NCBI RefSeq assembly: GCF_900312745.1
Contig: NZ_OMPD01000014.1
Location: 3,348,001-3,412,000 of the forward strand
Reading direction: 5' to 3'
Source: Aquimarina sp. AU58
GTDB taxonomy: Bacteria > Bacteroidota > Bacteroidia > Flavobacteriales > Flavobacteriaceae
DNA: 64,000 bases
Shown here: positions 35,470 through 44,352 of the stretch, in pieces
Numbering within the stretch: position 1 is the first letter of the stretch
How the letters are laid out: each line of letters opens with the position of its first letter
Program-made: the position numbers and the translations under genes
Notes under the pieces: model-generated
What the model was told of the DNA's origin: nothing
Seen by the model: the letters and a program-made list of their open reading frames with translations, nothing else
Database searches by the model: none

Positions 35470-37629
35470 ATGAAAAAAAATACCCTAACCATCTTTTCTT
35501 TTTTAATTGTTTTCAATATTATCAATGTTTTTGCACAAAATCAGATTAAAGTTGATTCGCTTTTACAGGCACTTGAAACCAATATTTCTGAGAAAGAAAA
35601 AGTTGATACCTATAATCTTTTGGCTCGGCAATATTCTGACAGCGATTCTGTTCAAACTTCATTTTATGCTAATCAGGCTATAAAAATTGCAAAAAAGATA
35701 AATTACAATAAAGGGATTATAACATCATATGATGAGATTGCCTGGATATCTATGTTATTAGGAAATTCTGAAAAAGCAATCGATTTATATCAAAAAAGTA
35801 TTGCTATTGCAAAAAAGATGAAATACCTAAAAGAAGAAGCAGGAGCGTATAATGGATTAGGTACAGTAAATAACTATTTAGGAAATAGTACAAAAGCTTT
35901 AGAATACTATTTTAAGGCATTGAAAATATATGAAAGATTAAACGAAAAATTGAATATATCTAAATCTTATTATAATATTGCCCTCACCTACAGAAATCAA
36001 AGCGATCATGATAAATCCTTAGAATACCATTTAAAGGGTTTAGAAATTGATAAAAATCTTGGTGACAGTAGTCGAATATCTACAGATCACAGTGATATTG
36101 GTTTTGTATATACCGAAAAAGGTAATTATACCAAAGCAATGGAACATCAATTAATAGCATTAAAAATTCAAGAAAGAATAAAGAATGAAAAATTACTTAC
36201 CTATACTTTTCACAATGTTGCTATGCTATATCACAGACAAAAAAAAAATATACAAGCACTAGAATATTCTTTTAAGTCTTTAAAAATTGCAAAAAAACTA
36301 GGCTGGAAAGGTCATGTAGGAAATCTATACAATACTATTGCAACTATATATATAGAACAAGAAAATCTTGATCAAGCTTTAGAATATAATTTCAAATCTT
36401 TAGAAATTCAAAAAGAAATAGGAGAAAAACATATTATTAATGCAAATTATGTCAATATTGGGCAGGTATATCTTCTCAAAAAAGAATATGAAAAAGCATT
36501 AGAATATCTACAAAAAGGATTATTATTTCAGCAACAAATTGAAGATCAATCTTCTCATGCTGTACTTTTAAATACAATTGGTGAGGTTCAATGGAGATTG
36601 GGTAATTTACAAAAAGCAAAGAAATACCTTACTCAAGGTGTTAATATTGCTCGAGAAATTAACTTTCCCACTGCCATTAAAGATGGTTCGAAAGTATTGT
36701 CTGAAATTCAAAAAGCATTAGGTAATCATAAAGCAGCATTAGCTTCCTATGAATTGTATCACGTTACTTATGATTCTCTGCTCGGTGAAGAAAAATCAAA
36801 ACAATTATCGCAATTACAAGTACAATACGAAACCGAGAAAAAAGAACAGGAAATCAAGAGCTTAGCACAACAAGCCTCGATCCAGTCTTTAGAATTAAAA
36901 CAAGCCAATTTTAATAAAACCATTTTTGGTATTGTAAGTGTAGTTTTATTACTTCTGGGGTTAGTATTGTATTTGGTAAACCGACAAAAAAGATTAGCAT
37001 TACAACAAAAATCACAGGATATAGAACAAAACCTATTGCGTGTACAGATGAATCCGCACTTTATTTTTAATGCCATGACTTCTATACAGGATTATATGAA
37101 TCAGGGAGATGCTAAACAAGCCAGTATGTATCTTGTAAAATTCTCTAAGCTCATTCGACAAGTGTTAGATAACTCAAGAAGTGAATTTATTAGTCTGGAT
37201 CAGGAAATTAATATGCTGGATAATTATTTAAGCATTCAAAACTTAAAACGCGATCATCCTTTTACTTTTAAAATTGAAGTGGAAGACGGTTTAATTAGTG
37301 AAGAAATCGCCATCCCTCCTATGTTTGCACAACCTTTTGTAGAAAATGCCATAGAGCATGGTGTCACTGCTATAAAAGAAGGGGCAACAATTCATATCCA
37401 TTTCTCGATGAAAGGAGATCATTTGGTCTTAAAAATATTAGATAATGGATCAGGAATAGAAGAAGCTATAAAGGTAAAACGCAAAGATCATGTATCTCAT
37501 GCTATAAAAATAACAGAAGAACGTATCGATCTCTACCGTAAAATGCGAAAGAAAAAAATTGCATTTAACATCCAAGACCTTTCTCAAGGAACACAAGTAA
37601 CGTTTAATTTACCATTTCAATACATATAA
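35470..37629 (+). CDS. TPR sensor histidine kinase, LytS/YehU type (copy 2)
   Basis: A 719-aa kinase, the same length as copy 1. Signal peptide ending NVFAQ, TPR sensor (residues 40-420), coiled-coil, membrane helix near 483-503, H530 in MNPHFIFNAM and a HATPase domain at the end. The sensor half differs clearly from copy 1, but from about residue 438 onward the DNA is almost identical. This suggests that sensing was diversified while output was held constant. The response regulator starts at the base directly after its stop codon, marking them as a two-component pair. Confidence 0.93.
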   Translation: MKKNTLTIFSFLIVFNIINVFAQNQIKVDSLLQALETNISEKEKVDTYNLLARQYSDSDSVQTSFYANQAIKIAKKINYNKGIITSYDEIAWISMLLGNSEKAIDLYQKSIAIAKKMKYLKEEAGAYNGLGTVNNYLGNSTKALEYYFKALKIYERLNEKLNISKSYYNIALTYRNQSDHDKSLEYHLKGLEIDKNLGDSSRISTDHSDIGFVYTEKGNYTKAMEHQLIALKIQERIKNEKLLTYTFHNVAMLYHRQKKNIQALEYSFKSLKIAKKLGWKGHVGNLYNTIATIYIEQENLDQALEYNFKSLEIQKEIGEKHIINANYVNIGQVYLLKKEYEKALEYLQKGLLFQQQIEDQSSHAVLLNTIGEVQWRLGNLQKAKKYLTQGVNIAREINFPTAIKDGSKVLSEIQKALGNHKAALASYELYHVTYDSLLGEEKSKQLSQLQVQYETEKKEQEIKSLAQQASIQSLELKQANFNKTIFGIVSVVLLLLGLVLYLVNRQKRLALQQKSQDIEQNLLRVQMNPHFIFNAMTSIQDYMNQGDAKQASMYLVKFSKLIRQVLDNSRSEFISLDQEINMLDNYLSIQNLKRDHPFTFKIEVEDGLISEEIAIPPMFAQPFVENAIEHGVTAIKEGATIHIHFSMKGDHLVLKILDNGSGIEEAIKVKRKDHVSHAIKITEERIDLYRKMRKKKIAFNIQDLSQGTQVTFNLPFQYI

Positions 37630-38379
37630 ATGAAAGTAGTCCTTATAGAAGATAATCCGGCAGCAAGAAGAAATTTTTTAGAGTTACTTAATGAGTATTG
37701 TCCTAATGTAGATTTTATAGGAGAAGCGACAAATGTAGCAGAAGGAGTTGCACTAATTACAGCTAGTAAGCCAGATCTTGTATTCCTGGATATCGAGATG
37801 CCAGATGGTACCGGGTTTGATGTATTACGAAAATTACCAGAAATCAATTTCCAGGTAATATTTGCTTCTTCTCATGAGAAATATGCGCTAAGAGCAATAA
37901 AATTTAGCGCCCTGGATTATCTGCTAAAGCCTATTGACCCAGAAGAATTAGTAGAAGCTATCAAAAAAGCGAAGTCTGAGTTGGAGCATCATAAGACACC
38001 ACAGAGAGTACAAACACTTATAGATAATATAAATGAACAATCAAAAGAACCTACTCGTTTGGTTCTAAAAGATAAATATGGTATCCAGATTGTATTTGTT
38101 AAAGATATCATGCATTTGGAAGCAAACGGTAGTTACACTAAGTTTTTTATCCATAAACAGGATAGCCTGTTAGTATCTAAAGGACTTAAGGAATATGAAA
38201 ATATACTTTCTTCGCAACAATTTTTTAGATGCCATCAATCTCATTTAGTAAATCTGGATTATTTATTAAGATATGATAAACGAGATGGAGATTATCTTGT
38301 ATTAAAAGATAAAAACAAAATTCCATTGGCTACCAGAAAAAAAGAAATATTGTTAAAGCTAATAAATGACCTCAATTAA
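37630..38379 (+). CDS. LytTR-family response regulator
   Basis: A 249-aa regulator. The receiver domain (1-120) has the acidic pair ED near residues 6-7, phospho-acceptor D54 (LVFLDIEMPDG) and K104-region KPIDPEEL. The LytTR DNA-binding domain (about 140-245) shows DIMHLEANGSYTKFF, FFRCHQSHLVNLDYLL and IPLATRKKEIL. It binds paired direct repeats in promoters in other species. No gap separates it from the kinase stop, so translation is probably coupled. The adjacent, nearly identical kinase (33174) may also feed it. Confidence 0.95.
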   Translation: MKVVLIEDNPAARRNFLELLNEYCPNVDFIGEATNVAEGVALITASKPDLVFLDIEMPDGTGFDVLRKLPEINFQVIFASSHEKYALRAIKFSALDYLLKPIDPEELVEAIKKAKSELEHHKTPQRVQTLIDNINEQSKEPTRLVLKDKYGIQIVFVKDIMHLEANGSYTKFFIHKQDSLLVSKGLKEYENILSSQQFFRCHQSHLVNLDYLLRYDKRDGDYLVLKDKNKIPLATRKKEILLKLINDLN

Positions 38380-38436
38380 TGTTTTAGTAACTATTAAACA
38401 TTAGGCTACTAATTTTATTTTAACTTTAGCTCAAAT

Positions 38437-38444
38437 TAATTTTG
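38437..38444 (+). promoter_or_regulatory. Promoter -7 element of nth
   Basis: TAATTTTG (TAnnTTTG) ends 4 nt before the ATG, so the transcript would be nearly leaderless. Confidence 0.4.
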
Positions 38445-38448
38445 TAAC

Positions 38449-39117
38449 ATGACCAAACAGGAAAAGGTAGATTTTACTATTAAGACACTTCAGGAATTAT
38501 ATCCCAAAATACCAATCCCATTAGATCATAAAGATCCTTATACTTTACTCATTGCAGTATTAATGAGTGCACAAAGTACAGATGTAAGGGTGAACAAAAT
38601 CACTCCACTCCTATTTGACAGAGCAGATAATCCACATGCAATGATTCGGTTATCTGTAGAAGAGATTCGAGACATTATAAAACCAGTTGGGTTAAGTCCT
38701 ATGAAAGCCAAAGGTATTTATGGACTATCACATATATTGATAGAAAAGCATAACGGAGAGGTCCCTCAAAGTTTTGAGGCTCTTGAAGCTTTGCCTGCTG
38801 TTGGTCATAAAACCGCTAGTGTAGTAATGTCACAAGCATTTGGTGTACCTGCATTTCCTGTAGATACACATATTCATAGATTAATGTACAGATGGGGGTT
38901 TACTAATGGTAAAAACGTTACGCAAACCGAAAAAGATGCCAAGAGGTTATTCCCAAAAGAATTATGGAACGACCTGCATCTTCAAATCATATGGTACGGT
39001 AGAGAATATTCTCCTGCTAGAGGCTGGGATCTTGACAAAGATATTATTACCAAAACTATAGGCAGAAAAACTGTTTTAGACGAGTACCAAAAAGCAAAAA
39101 GGCCTATTAAAAAATAG
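38449..39117 (+). CDS. nth: Endonuclease III, lacking the Fe-S cluster cysteines
   Basis: A 222-aa DNA glycosylase/AP lyase of base excision repair that removes oxidised pyrimidines. The helix-hairpin-helix LEALPAVGHKTASVVMSQAF carries the catalytic Lys121, and Asp139 lies in FPVDTHIHRL, both in the family positions. The usual C-terminal loop with four cysteines for a [4Fe-4S] cluster is replaced by REYSPARGWDLDKDIITK, which has no Cys. Fe-S-free members are known in the superfamily. Length is otherwise normal. It is followed by a terminator that overlaps the stop. Confidence 0.92.
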   Translation: MTKQEKVDFTIKTLQELYPKIPIPLDHKDPYTLLIAVLMSAQSTDVRVNKITPLLFDRADNPHAMIRLSVEEIRDIIKPVGLSPMKAKGIYGLSHILIEKHNGEVPQSFEALEALPAVGHKTASVVMSQAFGVPAFPVDTHIHRLMYRWGFTNGKNVTQTEKDAKRLFPKELWNDLHLQIIWYGREYSPARGWDLDKDIITKTIGRKTVLDEYQKAKRPIKK

Positions 39118-39123
39118 GCCTTT
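39098..39123. terminator. Terminator overlapping the nth stop
   Basis: AAAGGCCTATT/AATAGGCCTTT, 11-bp stem and AAAA loop; the TAG stop of nth lies inside the second arm. It works for both converging genes. Confidence 0.75.
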
Positions 39124-39129
39124 ATAAGT

Positions 39130-39276
39130 TTAATTTAAAATCGTTTCAAACTTAAGATTGTTATACTCTACAACCTGTAACGATTTTGAATAGTTTAGAA
39201 GAAAATCTATTGTTCTTCTGCTTGGTACTAAATGTTTTTCTTCTTTTTTAGAAGACTTAAAGTAAAATTTTGCCAT
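39130..39276 (-). CDS. Small conserved basic protein
   Basis: A 48-aa protein (MAKFYFKSSKKEEKHLVPSR... then TIDFLLNYSKSLQVV). An upstream in-frame start would add 15 residues with no support, so I prefer the ATG at 39276. The SSKKE...PSR.TIDFLLNYSKS pattern is one I recall from short proteins found beside sigma factor genes in Flavobacteriaceae, but no function is known. It lies downstream of the sigma factor on the same strand. Confidence 0.6.
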   Translation of the reverse strand: MAKFYFKSSKKEEKHLVPSRRTIDFLLNYSKSLQVVEYNNLKFETILN

Positions 39277-39350
39277 ATTATATAATCTTAAATTTAAAGG
39301 GTTATATAAGGATAACGGCACTAATTCTGCTTTATTGTATAAAAAAGCTA

Positions 39351-39935
39351 TTAATTTGTTAAAACAATATTATTTTTTTCTATTACTTTTCTTAAATTAA
39401 TTAAAGCATATCGCATTCTACCAAGAGCAGTATTTATACTAACCCCTGTTTTATCAGATATTTCTTTAAAACTCATGTCTCTATACATACGCATTATTAA
39501 GACTTCTTTCTGGTCATCTGGTAATTCCTGAATCAAATTACGCAAATCTTCTTCTACCTGATCTTTTATTAATCTCTTTTCGGCATTTAGATTTCCATCA
39601 CTAATTACAGAAAAAATACTAAACTCTCCATTATCTTCGAATTTTGGCATACGATTTCCTTTTCTAAAGTGATCAATTACCAAATTATGGGCAATACGCA
39701 TTACCCAAGGAAGAAATTTCCCTTCTTCGTTATATTTTCCGTTTTTTAATGTTCGGATTACTTTAATAAAAGTATCCTGAAAAATATCTTCAGAGACATC
39801 TCTATCAAAAACTTTTGAATAAATAAAACTGTAAATACGTTGCTTATGACGTTCGATAAGGACAGAAAGAGCACATTCGTCTCCTTTGATGTAGTTATTA
39901 ACCAGAACTGCGTCTGTTAGGGTGTAATTTTTCAT
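39351..39935 (-). CDS. RNA polymerase sigma factor, ECF type
   Basis: A sigma-70 family group IV factor of 194 aa when started at MKNYTLTDAVL (39935); a start 27 nt upstream is possible. Region 2 (residues 18-95) has FIYSKVFDRDVSEDIFQDTF, VIRTLKN and FLPWVMRIAHNLVIDHFRK. Region 4 (130-185) has LPDDQKEVLIMRMYRDMSFKEI and a helix-turn-helix, DKTGVSINTALGRMRYAL. There is no anti-sigma gene next to it, unlike many ECF factors. This arrangement is typical of a conserved flavobacterial sigma factor with a broad role. The -35/-10 targets cannot be inferred. Confidence 0.92.
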   Translation of the reverse strand: MKNYTLTDAVLVNNYIKGDECALSVLIERHKQRIYSFIYSKVFDRDVSEDIFQDTFIKVIRTLKNGKYNEEGKFLPWVMRIAHNLVIDHFRKGNRMPKFEDNGEFSIFSVISDGNLNAEKRLIKDQVEEDLRNLIQELPDDQKEVLIMRMYRDMSFKEISDKTGVSINTALGRMRYALINLRKVIEKNNIVLTN

Positions 39936-40146
39936 ACCTTGACTATTATTTAGTACAAACAAGCGTGGGGCTCGTGCTATGTTAAACTTTTAAAGTAAAG
40001 GTATGCTATAGGCAGTTTTGTTTAAATTTTGGTTCCTTAATTAGGGGCTAATATAATAACATTCATTGAATTTCAAACAATTTCTTGTTAATTTTTTTAA
40101 CTAAACTTTCAATCTATATAGGTTATAATACTTGTTTAGTAATCCT

Positions 40147-40154
40147 TATCTTTG
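40147..40154 (+). promoter_or_regulatory. Promoter -7 element of uvrA
   Basis: TATCTTTG (TAnnTTTG) followed by C, close to the textbook flavobacterial sequence. Transcription should start near 40161, which rules out an in-frame TTG at 40152 as the translation start. Confidence 0.65.
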
Positions 40155-40175
40155 CGCTCTTACCGCATATTTACT

Positions 40176-42956
40176 ATGATTCAAGACATTACAACCTTAG
40201 ATCCAAAAGAGAATATAATTATTAAAGGAGCTAAACTTCACAACCTGAAAGATTTAGACGCCGTTATTCCTAGAAACAAACTAGTAGTCATTACAGGATT
40301 ATCCGGTTCTGGTAAATCTAGTTTAGCTTTTGATACTTTATATGCCGAAGGACAACGCAGATATGTAGAAAGCCTTTCGTCCTATGCCAGACAGTTTTTA
40401 GGACGTCTTAATAAGCCAAAAGTAGATTATATAAAAGGTATAGCTCCAGCAATTGCAATAGAGCAAAAAGTAAACTCTACCAATCCAAGATCTACTGTCG
40501 GTACTACCACAGAAATATATGATTATTTGAAATTACTTTTTGCCAGAATAGGTAAAACCTATTCCCCTATCACGGGTAACCAGGTAAAAAAAGATAGCGT
40601 AACCGATGTTATCGAATACGTAAAATCTTTTGAAGATGGCGAAAAACTATTACTCCTCTCTCCTATTCATATCGAAGAAGGTCGTACACTAGAAGGAAAA
40701 TTAAAAGTATTACAACAACAAGGATATGCACGTATAAAAAACAATGGTACTGTAACCAGGATAGAAGATGCTTCTATACAAGAAAAAGATGATTTTTATC
40801 TGGTTGTCGATCGTATTGTAAAAAGAGATGAAGAAGATTTTTATAATCGCTTGGCAGATGCTATTGGTTCTGCATTTTTTGAAGGTAAAGGCACTTGTTT
40901 TATCGAAACATTAAAAGAAGGTAACCTAAGACAATTTAGTAATAAATTCGAATTAGACGGACTCTCTTTCCTCGAACCTAATATACATTTATTTAGTTTT
41001 AATAACCCATATGGTGCCTGTCCAGAATGCGAAGGTTATGGTGATGTAATTGGTATCGATGAAGATCTTGTTATCCCAAATACGGCATTAAGTGTATTTG
41101 AAGGAGCTGTTTTTCCCTGGAAAGGCGATAGTATGGGGTGGTATAAAGAGCAATTGGTAAATAGTGCCTATAAATTTGATTTCCCTATTCATAAACCATA
41201 TTTCGAATTATCAGATCAGGATAGAGAACTACTATGGAAAGGAAATGAATATTTCGAAGGGATCACCAGCTTCTTTAAAGAACTAGAAGTCAAAGCGTAT
41301 AAAATTCAGAATCGGGTAATGCTTTCTCGCTATCGCGGAAAAACGAAATGTAACACCTGCAAAGGAAAGCGTTTACGTACAGAAGCAAACTATGTAAAAA
41401 TTGATGGAGCTACAGTAACAGATTTGGTAGAGAAACCTTTAAACGAATTAGCAGATTTCTTTAAAAACATTACGCTTAATGAATATGATGCGAAAATTGC
41501 TAAGCGCCTTCTTAAAGAAATTAATAGTCGATTAGAGTTTTTACAAAATGTAGGATTAGAATACTTAACGCTTAATCGTAAATCGAATACATTATCCGGA
41601 GGAGAATCGCAACGTATTAACCTGGCAACCTCACTAGGAAGTAGCCTGGTTGGTTCTATGTATATCCTTGACGAACCTAGTATAGGGCTACATCCAAAAG
41701 ATACCGAAAAGTTGATTAAAGTACTGCAATCTCTTCGTGATTTAGGAAATACCGTAATTGTCGTAGAGCACGATGAGGATATTATGAAAGCTGCAGATGA
41801 AATTATCGATATAGGCCCCGAAGCAGGTACATATGGAGGTCATGTCGTTGCAACAGGCCCTTTTGATCAAATCCTGAAAGCAGATTCTCTTACCGCAAAA
41901 TACCTTAATGGAGCCCTAGAAATCGAAGTTCCCAAAACCCGAAGAACTTCAAAATACTATGTCGAAATCATAGGTGCACGTGAGAATAACTTAAAAAATA
42001 TTGATGTAAAAGTTCCTCTTGGAGTCTTTACAGCTATTACAGGAGTATCTGGTAGTGGTAAGAGTACACTTGTCAAAAAAATCATTTACCCTTCTTTGCT
42101 CAAACAATTAGGAGGGTACGGAGAAAAAGCCGGGCAGTTTACAGAACTTAAAGGCAATTATAGTAATATAAAACATGTAGAGTTTGTAGATCAAAACCCA
42201 ATCGGTAGATCCTCGCGCTCTAATCCTGTTACTTACATTAAAGCCTATGATGATATCCGTAATTTATTTGCTTCCCAAAAATTATCCGGCATTCGTAATT
42301 ATAAAGCAAAACACTTTTCTTTTAATGTAGATGGTGGTCGATGCGAAACCTGTAAAGGAGAAGGAGAAGTTACCATAGAGATGCAGTTTATGGCTGATGT
42401 ACATCTGGAATGTGAAACCTGCGCCGGAAAACGCTTCAAAAAAGATGTTCTCGAAGTAACATTTCATGATAAAAATATTCATGATATACTCTCGATGACC
42501 ATAGATAATGCTATTGATTTCTTTTCTGATCATAATCAAACCAAAATACAGAGGAAACTCCAACCTCTACAAGATGTAGGCTTGGGATATGTACAATTAG
42601 GACAGAGTTCTTCTACTCTTTCTGGTGGTGAAGCTCAACGAATTAAACTTGCTTCCTTTTTGGTAAAAGGAAATACCAAAGACAAAGCATTATTTATCTT
42701 TGATGAGCCCACCACAGGGCTTCATTTTCATGATATCAAAAAATTGCTCAAATCTTTTAATGAATTGATTGCAAAAGGGCATTCTATCTTAGTGATAGAA
42801 CACAATTTGGATCTTGTAAAGTGTGCCGATTATATAATTGATCTTGGGCTAGAAGGTGGTAAAAATGGAGGCAATATCGTTGCAGAAGGCACGCCCGAAG
42901 AAATTGTAAAAATCAAAGGATCGTATACAGGAGAATATTTGAAGGAGAAGTTATAA
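40176..42956 (+). CDS. uvrA: Excinuclease ABC subunit A
   Basis: A 926-aa DNA damage sensor of nucleotide excision repair; a dimer with two ABC ATPase modules per chain, it loads UvrB at lesions. First Walker A is GLSGSGKSS (near residue 35), then the first zinc module CPECEGYG...CNTCKGKR, the signature LSGGESQRI and Walker B MYILDEPS. Second half: GVSGSGKST, zinc module CETCKGEG...CETCAGKR, LSGGEAQRI and LFIFDEPTTGLH. Full length. It has its own promoter. Confidence 0.97.
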   Translation: MIQDITTLDPKENIIIKGAKLHNLKDLDAVIPRNKLVVITGLSGSGKSSLAFDTLYAEGQRRYVESLSSYARQFLGRLNKPKVDYIKGIAPAIAIEQKVNSTNPRSTVGTTTEIYDYLKLLFARIGKTYSPITGNQVKKDSVTDVIEYVKSFEDGEKLLLLSPIHIEEGRTLEGKLKVLQQQGYARIKNNGTVTRIEDASIQEKDDFYLVVDRIVKRDEEDFYNRLADAIGSAFFEGKGTCFIETLKEGNLRQFSNKFELDGLSFLEPNIHLFSFNNPYGACPECEGYGDVIGIDEDLVIPNTALSVFEGAVFPWKGDSMGWYKEQLVNSAYKFDFPIHKPYFELSDQDRELLWKGNEYFEGITSFFKELEVKAYKIQNRVMLSRYRGKTKCNTCKGKRLRTEANYVKIDGATVTDLVEKPLNELADFFKNITLNEYDAKIAKRLLKEINSRLEFLQNVGLEYLTLNRKSNTLSGGESQRINLATSLGSSLVGSMYILDEPSIGLHPKDTEKLIKVLQSLRDLGNTVIVVEHDEDIMKAADEIIDIGPEAGTYGGHVVATGPFDQILKADSLTAKYLNGALEIEVPKTRRTSKYYVEIIGARENNLKNIDVKVPLGVFTAITGVSGSGKSTLVKKIIYPSLLKQLGGYGEKAGQFTELKGNYSNIKHVEFVDQNPIGRSSRSNPVTYIKAYDDIRNLFASQKLSGIRNYKAKHFSFNVDGGRCETCKGEGEVTIEMQFMADVHLECETCAGKRFKKDVLEVTFHDKNIHDILSMTIDNAIDFFSDHNQTKIQRKLQPLQDVGLGYVQLGQSSSTLSGGEAQRIKLASFLVKGNTKDKALFIFDEPTTGLHFHDIKKLLKSFNELIAKGHSILVIEHNLDLVKCADYIIDLGLEGGKNGGNIVAEGTPEEIVKIKGSYTGEYLKEKL

Positions 42957-43327
42957 TTTTAGCGATATTTTTTTATCAAAAGTAATGCCACTCTAACCTG
43001 TTGTATGTTCTAATACTTCTTGATTCGTAATTATATAGTATACAATAGGTGAATTTGTTACACATTTCACTAACCCGAAATCAATACAACCTACCAGAAC
43101 ATGCAAATTCAAAGTATTTTGAATACTATTTTATAAAATAGTGTTCACTTAAAAATCCAACCAAAATTTATATAAATTTTTATAACTCCAATCTCTACAA
43201 CCAATCAAGATAGAATTATCAACTACCATTTCTTTACTCAAGATCATAGAGAACGAAAATACTTTTTCAAAAAATAACATCCTAAAAAACAATTAATTAC
43301 AATCAACTTTCAATTTCTTTCCAATTT
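42957..43327. other. Intergenic region, nothing recognised
   Basis: AT-rich spacer after uvrA, without a clear terminator, open reading frame or RNA signature. It ends at the sigma-54-type promoter at 43328. Confidence 0.5.
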
Positions 43328-43344
43328 TTGGCACGCCATTTGAA
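43328..43344 (+). promoter_or_regulatory. Sigma-54 (RpoN)-type promoter
   Basis: TTGGCACG-N4-TTGAA fits the -24/-12 consensus TTGGCACG-N4-TTGCW with one mismatch, 68 nt before the ATG. A second copy with the same layout precedes the paralogue at 46702. Confidence 0.6.
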
Positions 43345-43411
43345 ACACTACTTATCAAATAGCGGAAGCCGAAAAGCTAATGAGTAGGCATAAACCCAAA
43401 ACATGTAAGTT

Positions 43412-44059
43412 ATGAAAAAAATGATACTTTTTATTGCAGTATTATTACTAGTAGGAACAACTGCACAAGCGACCGACCAAAAACACTCGGATCACCAGGA
43501 TAGGGTTACAAAACGCTATCACCATGCACAACCCATTGTATTTGTAGAGGGCGGAGTACAATTTTTTGTCTATCCAGAAGGAGACATCGATTACAGAATC
43601 ATTAAAAGAAGAGGTAGATACCATCATAGAAACTGGAACCGTAATGTATATAATACACCCGGTTCGTATGCACATCGAAGACACTATAATAACTTCATTA
43701 GGTATGATTATTATGGTAGACTAAAAAAGGTAGGACGTAATTATATTACATATGACCGATACAATAGAGTACGTAGAATAGGCTCGGTATCTATGCGATA
43801 TAACAGAAGAGGATTAGTATATCAAATAGGAGGACTTCATATCTACTATAAAAAATATGGACGAATAAAGTATGTAGAAGGTAATGTTCATCATGATGGT
43901 TGTGGGTATTGTGGAATAGACGGATGTTCGATCACGCATTCCCCATACTATAACCGAAATTGGAAAAATAAACATTATAAACACAATGACGATGATGATG
44001 ACCATTATTATAAAAATAGAAAAAGAAAAAAAAGATATAGTAATGACGACGATGATTAG
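43412..44059 (+). CDS. Secreted Tyr/Arg/His-rich repeat protein
   Basis: A 215-aa exported protein (signal peptide ends AQAT, about residue 21). Residues 40-60 read VEGGVQFFVYPEGDIDY. Then come about three copies of a short repeat with consensus YxxYGRxxxVGxxxIxY (YDYYGRLKKVGRNYITY, YDRYNRVRRIGSVSMRY, YKKYGRIKYVEG). The tail is rich in His, Lys and Asp (HNDDDDDHYYKNRKRKKRYSNDDDD, given as positions 187-215), which could bind metal. It is a paralogue of the protein at 46775-48106 and shares its sigma-54-type promoter. The function is unknown; the repeats suggest a structural or surface role. Confidence 0.8.
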   Translation: MKKMILFIAVLLLVGTTAQATDQKHSDHQDRVTKRYHHAQPIVFVEGGVQFFVYPEGDIDYRIIKRRGRYHHRNWNRNVYNTPGSYAHRRHYNNFIRYDYYGRLKKVGRNYITYDRYNRVRRIGSVSMRYNRRGLVYQIGGLHIYYKKYGRIKYVEGNVHHDGCGYCGIDGCSITHSPYYNRNWKNKHYKHNDDDDDHYYKNRKRKKRYSNDDDD

Positions 44060-44092
44060 AAAATAGAACGTATAAAGATTGGTTAGTTGTTT

Positions 44093-44131
44093 AAACCCCG
44101 TTGCCAGGAGTATTTGGTAGCGGGGTTTTTT
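44093..44131 (+). terminator. Intrinsic terminator
   Basis: AAACCCCG...TTGCCA pairs with TGGTAG...CGGGGTTT and is followed by T-rich sequence; 33 nt after the stop. Confidence 0.8.
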
Positions 44132-44133
44132 AT

Positions 44134-44216
44134 TTAGGGCGTTCGGGCGGGCTATCCATTGCAATTCCTCGCGCGCTATTACCCGCTGCGGGATTTACAC
44201 TACTATCCCTAACGCA
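44134..44216. repeat. REP-like GC-rich element
   Basis: About 80 bp of high GC (GGGCGTTCGGGCGGGC, GCGCGCTATTACCCGC) bounded by TTAGGG and CCCTAA. It resembles the GGGCGTT...CGGGC...ATCCCTAACGC dispersed repeat that I recall from flavobacterial genomes. Non-coding. Confidence 0.45.
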
Positions 44217-44352
44217 AAACCACATACAATTGACAAATCTCATTTCTGACTTAAATTTAAAGTGTTGTTAACCTTTTTTCAAGACAGTATGAATATTATA
44301 TATTTATACCTTATACCAGTAGTCATTTCAATAAATATCAAATCAAAAAAAT

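Noticed and set aside
40152..40175. Upstream TTG start for uvrA
   Set aside because: The TTG lies inside the promoter -7 element, so it would not be transcribed.
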